Of a stretch of 64,000 nt of DNA, positions 45,001 through 52,344 are shown one piece after another (position 1 is the stretch's first letter; each line of letters starts with the position of its first letter). This stretch comes from Candidatus Didemnitutus sp. (GTDB taxonomy: Bacteria > Verrucomicrobiota > Verrucomicrobiia > Opitutales > Opitutaceae): the NCBI GenBank assembly GCA_019634575.1, contig JAHCAY010000002.1:230897-294896 (forward strand), written 5' to 3'. The notes beneath the pieces were generated by a model. The model was not told the origin of the DNA. It saw only the letters and a list, made by a program, of their open reading frames with translations, and did not search any database. The translations under genes and the position numbers were made by a program.

Positions 45001-45342
45001 GCGGCCCGTCGCCAGAAGTGGATCGACCAATCGCAGAGCGTGAACCTCTGGCTCAAGACGCCGGACCTGAAGACGCTCTCGCACATGTATCGCCACGCCT
45101 GGAAGACCGGCCTGAAGACCACGTATTACCTCCGCACGCTCGGCGCCTCCAACATCGAGAAGGCCACCGTCAGCGTGAAAAAGGAAATGCGCGGCGCCAC
45201 CGGCGAAACCAAGGCCGAAACCGCCACCCGCGACGCCGCCACCGCTGCCGCCGCGCCGAAGAAGGTCTACACCGACGCCGAGAAGAACGCCTGCAGCATC
45301 GAAGCCATGCGCAACGGCGGCACCTGCGAAGCCTGCCAGTAA
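42007..45342 (+). CDS. nrdA: Ribonucleotide reductase class I alpha subunit with three ATP-cone-like regions
   Basis: 1111 residues, about 350 longer than E. coli NrdA. ATP-cone-like regions at about 30-130 (degenerate), 152-250 (VKLIRRNNQVVPWNEAKIEI) and 283-380 (MIVVQRADGSTYFWNGEDLK) precede the catalytic barrel. The active-site residues are present: Cys508 (SSCYLYY), Asn720, Cys722 and Glu724 (SNLCTEI), Cys737 (AVCNLGS), the radical-path pair Tyr1040/Tyr1041 (TTYYLRTLGA) and the C-terminal redox pair Cys1107/Cys1110 (TCEACQ). ATP cones sense ATP versus dATP and switch overall activity. Multiple cones suggest layered control. Operon with nrdB; a terminator lies 28 bases after the stop. Confidence 0.96.
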   Translation: MSDTSSVHTDLALKKFTGTPQDQKPNYNWRDVLREDVTVPEVEVLCPHGTERFDLAEVADTVGKSLANLMLAKGEKDIFNEKNQRFVADVTREVASNLTKQALTRGPLRVSLHDLYVLIEKTLVDNNAHDVAKSLLHKRAQKLATSREQPAVAVKLIRRNNQVVPWNEAKIEIAIRKAFLSLKKDSAPAPAIARAVTARAATLKQAFLHIEEVQDMVQEELMKAGHYKVAEDYILYRAMRHASRANESAARHATDVVATPDTAAPAAEASVPQGQNSMIVVQRADGSTYFWNGEDLKKRIEFASIGLNLCLTADQIEAELRRSTFDNIAQGDLNNTIVLNAKTLIEKDADFAKFAGRIQLTYIYEEVLGWDIVRDGIGKLKQFHQAAFAPYIFRGIDIKRLTPRLKEYDLARLAAAIDPSADLELDFLGIQTLYDRYLIIDKTGKRSRRLETPQFFWMRVAMGLFLDEKSDREDWSIQLYSLYKSRRFCSSTPTLFNSGTLHSQLSSCYLYYVDDSLEGIMYRGIAENAQLSKWAGGLGGSWTAVRGTGAHIAGTNGESQGVIPFLKLHNDQLVAVNQGGKRKGSGCAYLESWHNDIFEFLELRRNTGDDRRRTHDMNTANWIPDLFMKRMESRSHWTLFRSNEVADLHETYGRKFEERYTHYEKLAEEGKIQGHKVEAIELWKKMLSMLFETGHPWITFKDPCNLRSPQDHAGVIHSSNLCTEITLNTSNDETAVCNLGSVILESHLKPDGSLDHDKLRDTIRIALRALDNVIDINFYPTAAAKTSNLRHRPVGLGVMGLANALYMKGVAFASPEAVEFNDEFMEAIAYYAYEASSDLAAERGTYSSYKGSKWDRGLLPQDTLDLLEQERGVPVDVPRGGKMNWEPLRAKIAKQGMRNSNCLAIAPTATISNITNTSPCIEPYYKNLYVKSNLSGEFVVINPFLVDDLKSRGLWNQEMIDALKYFDGDLADIEAVPADLKEKYRTAFDVDYKWVIDAAARRQKWIDQSQSVNLWLKTPDLKTLSHMYRHAWKTGLKTTYYLRTLGASNIEKATVSVKKEMRGATGETKAETATRDAATAAAAPKKVYTDAEKNACSIEAMRNGGTCEACQ

Positions 45343-45369
45343 CACGCCATAAACCTCTTGCCTAATTTC

Positions 45370-45403
45370 TGGCCCGTGCTGGTCTATCTGGCACGGGCCA
45401 TTT
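45370..45403 (+). terminator. Terminator of the nrdBA operon
   Basis: Arms 45370-45379 (TGGCCCGTGC) and 45391-45400 (GCACGGGCCA) form a 10-base perfect stem with an 11-base loop, followed by TTT. It ends only 14 bases before the start codon of the DNA methyltransferase gene, so that gene needs its own promoter or read-through. Confidence 0.8.
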
Positions 45404-45416
45404 CACACGCACAAGC

Positions 45417-46331
45417 GTGAAGCATCGAATCTACAAACGGTTTTCGCCCGAACGGACCGCGGTTCTCTACCACGGAGACTGCTTAGATCTACTTCACTCG
45501 CTACCCGACGGGTCTGTCGACCTCGTCGTTACATCGCCCCCCTATTGCATGGGCAAGGTGTATGAGAAGACGCGGGATCTCGCGGATTTCCTTAAGCAAC
45601 ACAGAAAGCTCTTCCCGGAGATCGTGCGCGTTGTCAAAGAAGGAGGCAGCATATGTTGGCAAGTGGGAAACCATGTCGACGAGAACGAAGTCGCACCGCT
45701 CGATTACTACGTTTTCCGAATCGCCCAAGAACATCCTGAGCTAAAGCTCAGAAACCGTATTGTATGGACCTTCGGCCATGGATTGCATTGCCGACAACGC
45801 TTTAGCGGACGGCACGAGACTATCCTTTGGTTCACTAAAGGAGACAAATACCATTTCGATTTGGACCCGGTCCGGGTGAAGCAAAAATATCCAGGCAAGC
45901 TCGGATACAAAGGGAAAAACAAAGGGAAACCGACCAGCAATCCACTCGGCAAGAATCCTTCCGACGTTTGGGACATTCCGAACGTCAAGGGGCAACACCC
46001 AGAGAAGACGAAACATCCTTGCCAATTTCCGATCGCACTTGCGCAGCGCCTTGTTCTAGCGCTGACAAACAAAAACTCCGTTGTTCTAGATCCGTTCGTC
46101 GGATCCGGAAGTGCAGGCATTGCTGCCCTCGTTGAGGGTCGAAAGTTCGTCGGCGCGGAACTTAAGCAATCATATCACAAGCTTGCGTCCAAGCGATTGC
46201 TAGACGCGTTGAACGGCAGCATACGCTTTAGATCCCACAATCGACCAATTCACGTTCCAGGGCCAAACGAGAAAGTCGCACAGGATCCCTTCGTTATCCC
46301 GTTCCCCAATGGCCAAGAAAAAGCGTCGTAA
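45417..46331 (+). CDS. DNA methyltransferase, beta class (N4-cytosine or N6-adenine)
   Basis: 304 residues from GTG at 45417. Catalytic motif IV is TSPPY at residues 39-43 and the AdoMet-binding motif I is DPFVGSGSAG at 225-234, so the order IV then I marks the beta class. TSPPY is most common in N4-cytosine enzymes but also occurs in N6-adenine ones, so the target base is open. The middle part (about 95-200, with HGLHCRQRFSGRHETILWFT and WDIPNVKGQHPEKTKHPCQF) is typical for the class. The last 23 bases overlap the DGQHR gene in another frame, so translation is coupled. Base composition is clearly AT-richer than nrdA before it, a sign of transfer. Confidence 0.93.
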   Translation: MKHRIYKRFSPERTAVLYHGDCLDLLHSLPDGSVDLVVTSPPYCMGKVYEKTRDLADFLKQHRKLFPEIVRVVKEGGSICWQVGNHVDENEVAPLDYYVFRIAQEHPELKLRNRIVWTFGHGLHCRQRFSGRHETILWFTKGDKYHFDLDPVRVKQKYPGKLGYKGKNKGKPTSNPLGKNPSDVWDIPNVKGQHPEKTKHPCQFPIALAQRLVLALTNKNSVVLDPFVGSGSAGIAALVEGRKFVGAELKQSYHKLASKRLLDALNGSIRFRSHNRPIHVPGPNEKVAQDPFVIPFPNGQEKAS

Positions 46332-48039
46332 GAAACAAGTTTTAACCCCCGAGCAGAAACTTGCCCGCCGCATTCAGAGAAAGTTCTCTGCCGACATAAT
46401 TGCCACATTCGAACGTGCGGGTTTTGTCCGCGTGCGATCTCGTGACGTCCAAGTGGAAATCGACGGACGAAAAGGCGAGTTCGATCAAATTTTCGTTCTG
46501 GGCGGGATAATCGTGCTCCTCGAAGAAACATGCACCCGCGATACTGAATCCATCAAAAACCATCTAAACAACAAAGCCAACTTTCATGCCGCTTTCCGCA
46601 CGCGAAACAAAGAGCTTGTTCAACTACTGGATGCCAAAATCCCCGGATTTAAAGCTGCGCGGGACGGAAAGCGCGATGCCGATGATTGCAGGGTAATTTA
46701 TGTTTATTGCTCTCGATACCCATTTGAGAAATTCGAGAGACCAGAGTATCAGCATATCCATTTTCTCTCCTACGAATATTTAAGATACTTTAGGCAGCTA
46801 ACCAAAACGATCGGGGCGTCCGCAAAATATGAGATATTTAAGTTTCTGGGCCTAACAACTAAGGATGTGCGTGGAAAACCTGGCAAAGATTTGGCTGAAT
46901 ATCGAGGCTTTGTCCTGCCAGAACGCCCCAGTGGATTTCCGTCGAACCATAAACTCGTCACGTTCTACGTGGATCCTGCAACGTTGATTGAGATATGCTA
47001 CGCGTTACGCAGAGATAGTTGGCAAGACGCAGACGCCCTCTACCAACGAATGCTTATCCGGTCTAAAATCAGGCAGATGCGGAAATTTTTGGTCTCTAAG
47101 GGTCATGTCTACGTAAACAACGTTATCGTCTCCCTTCCACTGAGCACTGGCTTCGTAGACGGCGAGGGTAAGGCGGTAAACCCAGACGGTCTAGCAGAAG
47201 CAACAGACGTGACCGTAAGAATTCCGCGGGAATTCAATTCTGTCGGTCTCATCGACGGTCAACATAGAGTATTCTCATATCATGAAGGAAACGATGAATT
47301 CGAACCGAAGATCGCCAAACTGAGGGATAAGCAGCAACTGCTTGTCACTGGAATAATTTTCCCTGGGTCGCTCAAAGCCGATCAGCGTCTCATACGGGAG
47401 GCAGATCTATTTTTGGAAATTAATGATCGGCAAAGTCGAACAAAGTCCGAACTTAAGCAGTCCATCGAAACTATAGTCGCTCCTTACAGCGATATCGCGA
47501 TTGCTCGCAGTGTGATATCGGAGTTGGCCAAAGTGGGACCGCTCACTGGCCATCTAAAGGACCACTATTTTGACGAAGGACTGATCAAGACATCTTCCAT
47601 CGTCAGTTACGCGCTTCGTTATCTGGTTACACTCAAAGGCCTAGACGGCCATAGACCGCTGAGCGAGTATTGGTCTGCCCCTAAGATCGCGCTTTTAAGG
47701 GACACCAAAGATGCAACCCTTGAACTCCGAACGGAATACGTCAAATGGTGCGCGAGTCAGATCAACCAATTCTTGTCGGCATTCCGTGCGGTGGTCCCAA
47801 AAAGCATGTGGACGACCGAACGAAAAGTATCTCGAGCGTTATCTGTTACGATGATTAATGGACTAATTTTCTGCTTGCGGGACGTTCTTACCGATAAAGG
47901 TCCGGGGGACTTCGAGAGCTATCATAAAGCATTCTCTAAGCTAACGCTGAAATATGGGCCTAAAGAATTCAGCTACAAATCCAGTCACTACAGAGCCTTA
48001 GGGCAGCACATATACCAGCAGTGTTTTAAGAACGGTTAA
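46309..48039 (+). CDS. DGQHR-domain protein with nuclease-like N-terminus
   Basis: 576 residues. Lys/Arg-rich start (MAKKKRRKKQ). Residues about 45-100 have a restriction-nuclease-like pattern, GEFDQIFVLGGIIVLLEETC, with Asp59 and Glu72/Glu73, but Thr74 where a catalytic Lys would be expected. Residues 300-380 are the DGQHR core: IDGQHRVFSYHEG (DGQHR at 316-320) and FLEINDRQSRTKSEL with the paired Asn/Gln. The C-terminal 190 residues are helical. DGQHR proteins include DndB and DpdB, which regulate or help DNA modification systems. It overlaps the methyltransferase gene by 23 bases. No Dnd or Dpd partners are present. Probably a modification or restriction partner of the methyltransferase; which is unknown. 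Confidence 0.88.
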   Translation: MAKKKRRKKQVLTPEQKLARRIQRKFSADIIATFERAGFVRVRSRDVQVEIDGRKGEFDQIFVLGGIIVLLEETCTRDTESIKNHLNNKANFHAAFRTRNKELVQLLDAKIPGFKAARDGKRDADDCRVIYVYCSRYPFEKFERPEYQHIHFLSYEYLRYFRQLTKTIGASAKYEIFKFLGLTTKDVRGKPGKDLAEYRGFVLPERPSGFPSNHKLVTFYVDPATLIEICYALRRDSWQDADALYQRMLIRSKIRQMRKFLVSKGHVYVNNVIVSLPLSTGFVDGEGKAVNPDGLAEATDVTVRIPREFNSVGLIDGQHRVFSYHEGNDEFEPKIAKLRDKQQLLVTGIIFPGSLKADQRLIREADLFLEINDRQSRTKSELKQSIETIVAPYSDIAIARSVISELAKVGPLTGHLKDHYFDEGLIKTSSIVSYALRYLVTLKGLDGHRPLSEYWSAPKIALLRDTKDATLELRTEYVKWCASQINQFLSAFRAVVPKSMWTTERKVSRALSVTMINGLIFCLRDVLTDKGPGDFESYHKAFSKLTLKYGPKEFSYKSSHYRALGQHIYQQCFKNG

Positions 48040-48103
48040 AGCACTTGATCGAGGCGTTTGATTGGGTTCGTCGTCGAAGACGCGGGTTCGTGAAGTTCGA
48101 CCG

Positions 48104-48292
48104 CTACTCCGAATACACCGGCGCGGCGCCGGAGTGTTTCACGAGGGCGATCGAATGCTCACAGTCGGCCTTCGCGCCGTAGCTTTCGCTGCTGCGGGCG
48201 ATCGGCTCGTAGTTCGACGCGTAGTAGATCCAATACCACTTTCCTCCCGCGTCCTTCTTCATCACGTAGCAGGGGTATTTCTTGTCGGACAT
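48104..48292 (-). CDS. YegP/DUF1508-like small protein
   Basis: 62 residues. It contains the DUF1508 motif in the form KWYWIYYASNYEPIARSSES followed by YGAKADCEHSIALVK. YegP proteins usually hold two such repeats; this one has a single repeat. The family consists of small beta-alpha proteins of unknown function. It lies 22 bases downstream of the hypothetical gene at 48315-48704 on the same strand and is probably co-transcribed with it. The ATG at 48292 (MSDKKYPCYV) is preceded by AACCC rather than a good Shine-Dalgarno sequence. Convergent with the DGQHR gene. Confidence 0.8.
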   Translation of the reverse strand: MSDKKYPCYVMKKDAGGKWYWIYYASNYEPIARSSESYGAKADCEHSIALVKHSGAAPVYSE

Positions 48293-48314
48293 GGTTCACC
48301 TGTGGGTTGGGGGT

Positions 48315-48704
48315 TCAGCTGGCCGGCTTGGCGGCTTCCTCGGGCGTTTCCTTGGCCGCGCGGCCACCGGAGGCGCTCACGGTGAAACCGTAATCGCCCA
48401 GCCGCCGCATCTCGTCGGCGTGCACACCGCTCAGGACATCCCGCGACGCCCGCAGGAACGTCACGATCGTCTCCAGCGCCGCGTCGCGCGTCTGCGTGGC
48501 CGCTTCCGCCTGCGCCTGCAGGCGTTTCGATTCCCGGTGTGCCGTCTCCGCCGCCGCGATGGCCGGCGTCACCTTGTCCCATTTCAACTGGGCGAGCGGT
48601 GAAGCCGTGCCGAGCTCGGTGTGCTTCGCCGCGATCATCTTCGCGAGGTTGATCCGGTCCTCCGCCCCATTGGGCAGATCGACGCGGACTCGATTGCTAC
48701 TCAT
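48315..48704 (-). CDS. Hypothetical protein with coiled-coil centre
   Basis: 129 residues from the ATG at 48704 (MSSNRVRVDLPNGAEDRINL), preceded by a good GAGGAG ribosome-binding site at about 8 bases. The centre (about 40-85) is Ala/Glu/Gln-rich helical sequence (AIAAAETAHRESKRLQAQAE), and the C-terminus is Ala/Lys/Pro-rich (GRAAKETPEEAAKPAS). No cysteine, no membrane span. I do not recognise the family. The next gene on the same strand is YegP-like. The longer frame to 48803 adds an Arg/Ala-rich stretch and lacks a good ribosome-binding site. Confidence 0.65.
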   Translation of the reverse strand: MSSNRVRVDLPNGAEDRINLAKMIAAKHTELGTASPLAQLKWDKVTPAIAAAETAHRESKRLQAQAEAATQTRDAALETIVTFLRASRDVLSGVHADEMRRLGDYGFTVSASGGRAAKETPEEAAKPAS

Positions 48705-49282
48705 ACTGACTCCTCTCACTTGGATTGACAGGAGCCTATGGGGCCCGCGCTCCTGTGCGCCATGGGCCCTTGCGCGCGCGTATATTACGCTAGATCGCGC
48801 CACGTCGCAATCGGGTCTATTCCCCGGATCGCCCGCAGCACGCTGAATATCTTGGAAATGACCGCCGACGACGAAAGACCAACTATTGTAAATGATGAAC
48901 TCACTCCACGAAGTCGCGACGTGGTTTATTCATTTACATATCCGGCTTCCGCGTTTCGTTGACTGGGTTTTTCATCCGCGAGACCGAGTTTCTCGACTCC
49001 GCGGCCCTCCACCACGCCTCCACGACCCGCGTTTCGCGCCGCCAAGGTGTCTCCCCTATTTCCACGGGCAACCCCCGTCACTTCGCGAAGCGCTCCCGCA
49101 TCCCGCAACCTCATCCCACGAGCAACCACAGCGGCCCCGCAAGCGCGCTCCGCCTCCTCTGTGTCCTCCGCAGCCTCTGTGTTTAACCTTCCGACCTTTC
49201 GGTCCTTCTCAACACAGAGGGCACAGAGCACACAGAGGCAATCCCGAGCGCCTATTCGCGCACTTGAACCGGCCCACCATGC
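48705..49282. other. Gene-free stretch with short AT-rich patch and an ACACAGAGG repeat
   Basis: No supported gene. 48850-48950 is AT-rich and could hold the promoter of the minus-strand pair. From 49156 on lies an inverted ACACAGAGG-type repeat, listed separately. Short open frames across the region read as Arg/Pro-rich shadow sequence. Confidence 0.5.
49156..49238. repeat. Inverted ACACAGAGG-type intergenic repeat, copy 1
   Basis: Left arm 49156-49184 (CCTCTGTGTCCTCCGCAGCC, then TCTGTGTTT) and right arm 49211-49238 (AACACAGAGGGCACAGAGCA, then CACAGAGG) are reverse complements with a few changes. The centre folds as GACC-tttc-GGTC (49193-49204). The unit is related to copy 2 at 51708-51787. 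It probably forms a long hairpin in RNA. Confidence 0.8.
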
Positions 49283-49678
49283 TCACCCCTTCATGCCGGC
49301 CCACTTCCGCGCGTCCGCGCGCTCCGTGAACGAGCGAAACTCCACCATCTTGCCGCCGCGAAACGCGAAACCGTCCGCGATGCGCCCCTCCACCCATTGA
49401 CCGGAGTCCTTCAGGCGCACGCGGACGTGGACATAGGCGACCACCTTGTCCCCGTGCTCCCGCAACTCCTCCGGCTCGCACGCGCCCTCGGCCCACGTCC
49501 CGCGCCCCTTGGCGACATGCGCCTCCACCTCCGCCAGACCACGATAGGTGCCGCCATTCGGCGTCCCCTCGAACTCGACGCGCACGATCTCGGGAGCGAA
49601 ATGCTCCATCACGCCCGGCACGTCGCCGCGATTGAGGGCCGCATAAAACTGTCGCACGGTTTCTTGCAGGGTGTTCAT
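49283..49678 (-). CDS. SnoaL/NTF2-like ketosteroid-isomerase-fold protein
   Basis: 131 residues. N-terminal helix pair TLQETVRQFYAALNRGDVPG then VMEHFAPEIVRVEFEGTPNG, followed by a curved sheet (HVRVRLKDSGQWVEGRIADG, KMVEFRSFTERADARKW). This matches the SnoaL-like polyketide-cyclase/NTF2 fold. Such proteins bind small hydrophobic ligands; some are enzymes and many are uncharacterised. Its stop lies beside the inverted repeat and its start is 45 bases from the stop of the reductase-like gene, on the same strand, so the two may be co-transcribed. The start at 49678 (MNTLQETVRQ) fits the family. Confidence 0.85.
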   Translation of the reverse strand: MNTLQETVRQFYAALNRGDVPGVMEHFAPEIVRVEFEGTPNGGTYRGLAEVEAHVAKGRGTWAEGACEPEELREHGDKVVAYVHVRVRLKDSGQWVEGRIADGFAFRGGKMVEFRSFTERADARKWAGMKG

Positions 49679-49723
49679 GGCGTGGAATTCATGACGAAGC
49701 CTCGACGAGTTCGCGTTTTCCAC

Positions 49724-50365
49724 TCACCGCGTCAGGACGACATGCGTAGCCGCGGGAGTCGTCACGTGCTGGGTGACCTGGTAACCGAGCTGCACGAGAT
49801 CGAGGCCGGCAAAAAGGCTTTCGCCGCCGCCGAGCACGACGGGCGCGATCGCGACGTGCAGTTCGTCGATCAAACCGGCCTGGAGGTATTGCCGCACGGT
49901 CGCGACGCCGCCGCCGACCCGCACGTCCTTCCCGCCCGCGGCTTCCCTCGCGCGCGCCAAGGCGTCGTGGATGCCTCCCGTGACAAAATGAAACGTCGTG
50001 CCGCCCGCCATCGCGAGCGGCGGACGCGCGTGGTGCGTCAGGATGAAAACCGGGACGTGATACGGCGGGTTGTCGCCCCACCAGCCTCTCCATTGATCAT
50101 CCGTCCACGCGCCGCGTGACGGCGCAAACATGTTCCGCCCCAGAATCCACGCGCCGATCCCGGCGAATCCCCGCTCCGCGAAATCATTGTCCACGCCGGC
50201 GGTGCCGTCGGCGTGGCCGATCATCGTCTGGAACACGCGCGTCGGAAAGAACCACCGGTGTAACCCCTCGCCGCCGGCTCCGAGCGGGTGCTCGAGACTC
50301 TGATTCGGCCCCGCGCCGAAGCCGTCGATCGACACGCTGAAGCAATGCGCACGTAGTTTGGACAT
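49724..50365 (-). CDS. Dihydrofolate-reductase/RibD C-terminal family protein (first of two)
   Basis: 213 residues. Start MSKLRAHCFSVSIDGFGAGP, with the segments DNDFAERGFAGIGAWILGRN, PVFILTHHARPPLAMAGGTT, FHFVTGGIHDALARARE, VGGGVATVRQYLQAGLIDEL and PVVLGGGESLFAGLDL. These are the NADPH-binding and core signatures of the RibD C-terminal reductase group. The length and absence of a deaminase domain mean it is not a riboflavin-pathway enzyme as such. The substrate is unknown. Upstream partner in the same direction as the SnoaL-like gene. A similar but not identical gene lies at 59175-59753. Confidence 0.87.
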   Translation of the reverse strand: MSKLRAHCFSVSIDGFGAGPNQSLEHPLGAGGEGLHRWFFPTRVFQTMIGHADGTAGVDNDFAERGFAGIGAWILGRNMFAPSRGAWTDDQWRGWWGDNPPYHVPVFILTHHARPPLAMAGGTTFHFVTGGIHDALARAREAAGGKDVRVGGGVATVRQYLQAGLIDELHVAIAPVVLGGGESLFAGLDLVQLGYQVTQHVTTPAATHVVLTR

Positions 50366-50554
50366 GAGGATATCGTTGGGGGTTTACGGCGGGAGTCGCG
50401 GCAACAAGCGCCGTCGTTCTCCTCTCTAACGAACGAAGGAACGCGCCCCGGACAAGCGCCGGGATGTCCATCGCGACTGTTTTTATCCCGCGCGCCCCGC
50501 GATTGCCTTGCCCGCGACGCCCGCCCAGCCTTCCGCCGCGCGTTTCACTTCTTC

Positions 50555-51658
50555 ATGTCCGACGTCCCGCCCCCCTCTCCCGCCGCTCCCGACTCGTCGG
50601 CCCCCACGCCGCACCGCCGCCGGCCGCGTTACTCGGGAAAAAATCCCCGCCGCTTCGAGGACAAATACAAGGAGCACAACCCGGCGCGCTACGCCGCCGA
50701 CGTGGCCAAGGTCCTCGCTTCCGGCAAGACGCCCGCCGGCATGCACCGACCGATCATGGTGTCCGAAATCCTCTCCGTGCTCGCGCTCCAGCCCGGCGAG
50801 ATCGCGGTCGACTGCACGCTCGGCTACGGCGGACACACCCAGGAAATGATGGCCCGTCTCGCGCCGCCCGCCGCCGCGACACGCGGGCGATTGATCGGCC
50901 TCGACGTCGATCCCATCGAGCAACCAAAGACCATCGCCCGTCTCCGCGCCGCCGGCTGGGGCGAAGACGTCTTCACGCCCGTCCGCAGCAACTTCGCGGG
51001 CCTGTCCAAAGTCCTCGCGCAACTCGGCCTCTCCGGCGTCGACGCGATCCTCGCCGACCTCGGCGTCTCCTCGATGCAGATCGACGACCCGTCGCGCGGT
51101 TTCACCTTCAAGGCCGACGGCCCGCTCGATCTCCGCCTCAACCCGCAACGCGCCCCGAGCGCCGCCGAATGGCTCGCGCGCGTCTCCGCCGCCGATCTCA
51201 CCGACGCGCTGGCCGAATACGCCGACGAACCCCACGCAACGCTCCTCGCGCGCGAGCTCACGACCCGCCGCGCGCTGACGCCGTTCACCCGAACGCAGCA
51301 ACTCGCCGACGCGCTCCGCGAAATCCTCGCCGCCCACCACCTCGCGCGCGACCCGGACCTCATCACCAGCTGCGTCCGCCGCGTTTTCCAGGCGCTCCGC
51401 ATCGCCGTGAACGACGAATTCAGCGCGCTCGACAACCTGCTCCGCCATCTGCCCGCCGCGCTCAACCCCGGCGGCCGCGTGGCGATCCTCACCTTCCATT
51501 CGGGCGAAGATCGTCGCGTGAAACATGCCTTCCGCGACGGCGTGCGCCACGGCATCTACTCCGCCACGAACGAAGACGTCATGCGCGCCAGCCCCGAGGA
51601 GCAGCGCGCCAACCCCCGCAGCAGCTCCGCCAAACTCCGCTGGGCCATCCGCGCCTGA
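50555..51658 (+). CDS. rsmH: 16S rRNA (cytosine1402-N4)-methyltransferase RsmH
   Basis: 367 residues. The substrate and AdoMet motifs are visible: HRPIMVSEILSVLA, then VDCTLGYGGHTQEMM, LIGLDVDPIEQPK, DAILADLGVSSMQIDDPSRG, FTFKADGPLDLRLNP, and near the C-terminus RRVFQALRIAVNDEFSALDN, LNPGGRVAILTFHSGEDRRV and RSSSAKLRWAIR. It methylates N4 of cytosine 1402 in 16S rRNA. The usual location is next to mraZ and the cell-division cluster; here no such neighbours are present. The N-terminus has about 55 extra residues (Pro-rich, then FEDKYKEHNPARYAADVAKV) before the family core. Confidence 0.95.
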   Translation: MSDVPPPSPAAPDSSAPTPHRRRPRYSGKNPRRFEDKYKEHNPARYAADVAKVLASGKTPAGMHRPIMVSEILSVLALQPGEIAVDCTLGYGGHTQEMMARLAPPAAATRGRLIGLDVDPIEQPKTIARLRAAGWGEDVFTPVRSNFAGLSKVLAQLGLSGVDAILADLGVSSMQIDDPSRGFTFKADGPLDLRLNPQRAPSAAEWLARVSAADLTDALAEYADEPHATLLARELTTRRALTPFTRTQQLADALREILAAHHLARDPDLITSCVRRVFQALRIAVNDEFSALDNLLRHLPAALNPGGRVAILTFHSGEDRRVKHAFRDGVRHGIYSATNEDVMRASPEEQRANPRSSSAKLRWAIRA

Positions 51659-51707
51659 CACGGTCTCACGAGTGATCGAACCTTCAGTTGTGTGTTTACT
51701 TTGGGCA

Positions 51708-51787
51708 CTCTGTGCCCTCCGTGGCCTCTGTGTTTAATCTTTCGATCCCCGATCCTTTTTAACACAGAGGACGCAGAGGGCACAGAG
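51708..51787. repeat. Inverted ACACAGAGG-type intergenic repeat, copy 2
   Basis: Left arm 51708-51735 (CTCTGTGCCCTCCGTGGCCT, then CTGTGTTT) and right arm 51761-51787 (AACACAGAGGACGCAGAGGG, then CACAGAG) are imperfect reverse complements around a centre with GATC-ccc-GATC (51744-51754). It closely resembles copy 1 and follows rsmH. It could serve as a terminator-like hairpin for rsmH. Confidence 0.8.
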
Positions 51788-51876
51788 ACTCTCGAAACGA
51801 GATTGATGCCTGTTTTCACCTGAAACACATCGCCGCTTCACGCGGAGTTCACCAGGCTGCGCCACCATCGGCTCCC

Positions 51877-52344
51877 ATGAAAGCACCCGGCATGAACCGC
51901 CACCTCGCCCTGCTCGCCCAAGTCTTCGTCGTGCTCTGGGGCCTCGTCACTCTGGTTTTCCTGCTGGGCGAACCCCACCTCGAAGGACGCAACGCGCACG
52001 CCACGACATTCCAGATCTATTTCCACGACCCGTTCCTCGCCTACGTTTACGCCGGTTCGCTCCCGTTTTTCGTGGTGCTCCATCGCGCCTTCGGCCTCTT
52101 CGGTGAAGTCAGACGCACGGGCGCCTTCTCGTCCGCGACCGTCGACTCCCTGCGTGTCGTTCACCGCTGCGCGCTGATCCTCCTCGGTTTCGTGGCGGGC
52201 GGACTGGTGATCGTTCTCCTCTTCGGCGACCGCGAGGACCGGCCCGCCGGCGTCTTCATGGGCGCACTCGTCGCCTTCACCGCCGGCTCGAGCGCCGCGG
52301 CGGCAACTTGGTTCAGCCGACGGCTGCAGCGCGCGCTGGCTTAA
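51877..52344 (+). CDS. DUF2975-like four-helix membrane protein
   Basis: 155 residues with four membrane helices (about 10-35, 60-80, 105-130, 133-150). The loop between helices 1 and 2 holds EPHLEGRNAHATTFQIYFHD. The helix after it is followed by FGLFGEVRRTGAFSSATVDS, LRVVHRCALILLGFVAGGLV, where the F-S ... A-x-D-S-L-R pattern is that of DUF2975 proteins. Those often neighbour a small XRE regulator, which is absent here. The function is unknown. Start at 51877; the Met five residues on is also possible. Alone on its strand with the next gene 255 bases on. Confidence 0.75.
   Translation: MKAPGMNRHLALLAQVFVVLWGLVTLVFLLGEPHLEGRNAHATTFQIYFHDPFLAYVYAGSLPFFVVLHRAFGLFGEVRRTGAFSSATVDSLRVVHRCALILLGFVAGGLVIVLLFGDREDRPAGVFMGALVAFTAGSSAAAATWFSRRLQRALA

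Noticed and set aside
45417..48039. Reading the methyltransferase and DGQHR pair as a Dnd phosphorothioate or Dpd deazaguanine system
   Set aside because: None of the required partner genes (DndA, C, D, E or the Dpd set) is present on either side.
50483..51661. Minus-strand open frame of 392 codons opposite rsmH
   Set aside because: rsmH on the plus strand carries every family motif; the antisense frame has none.
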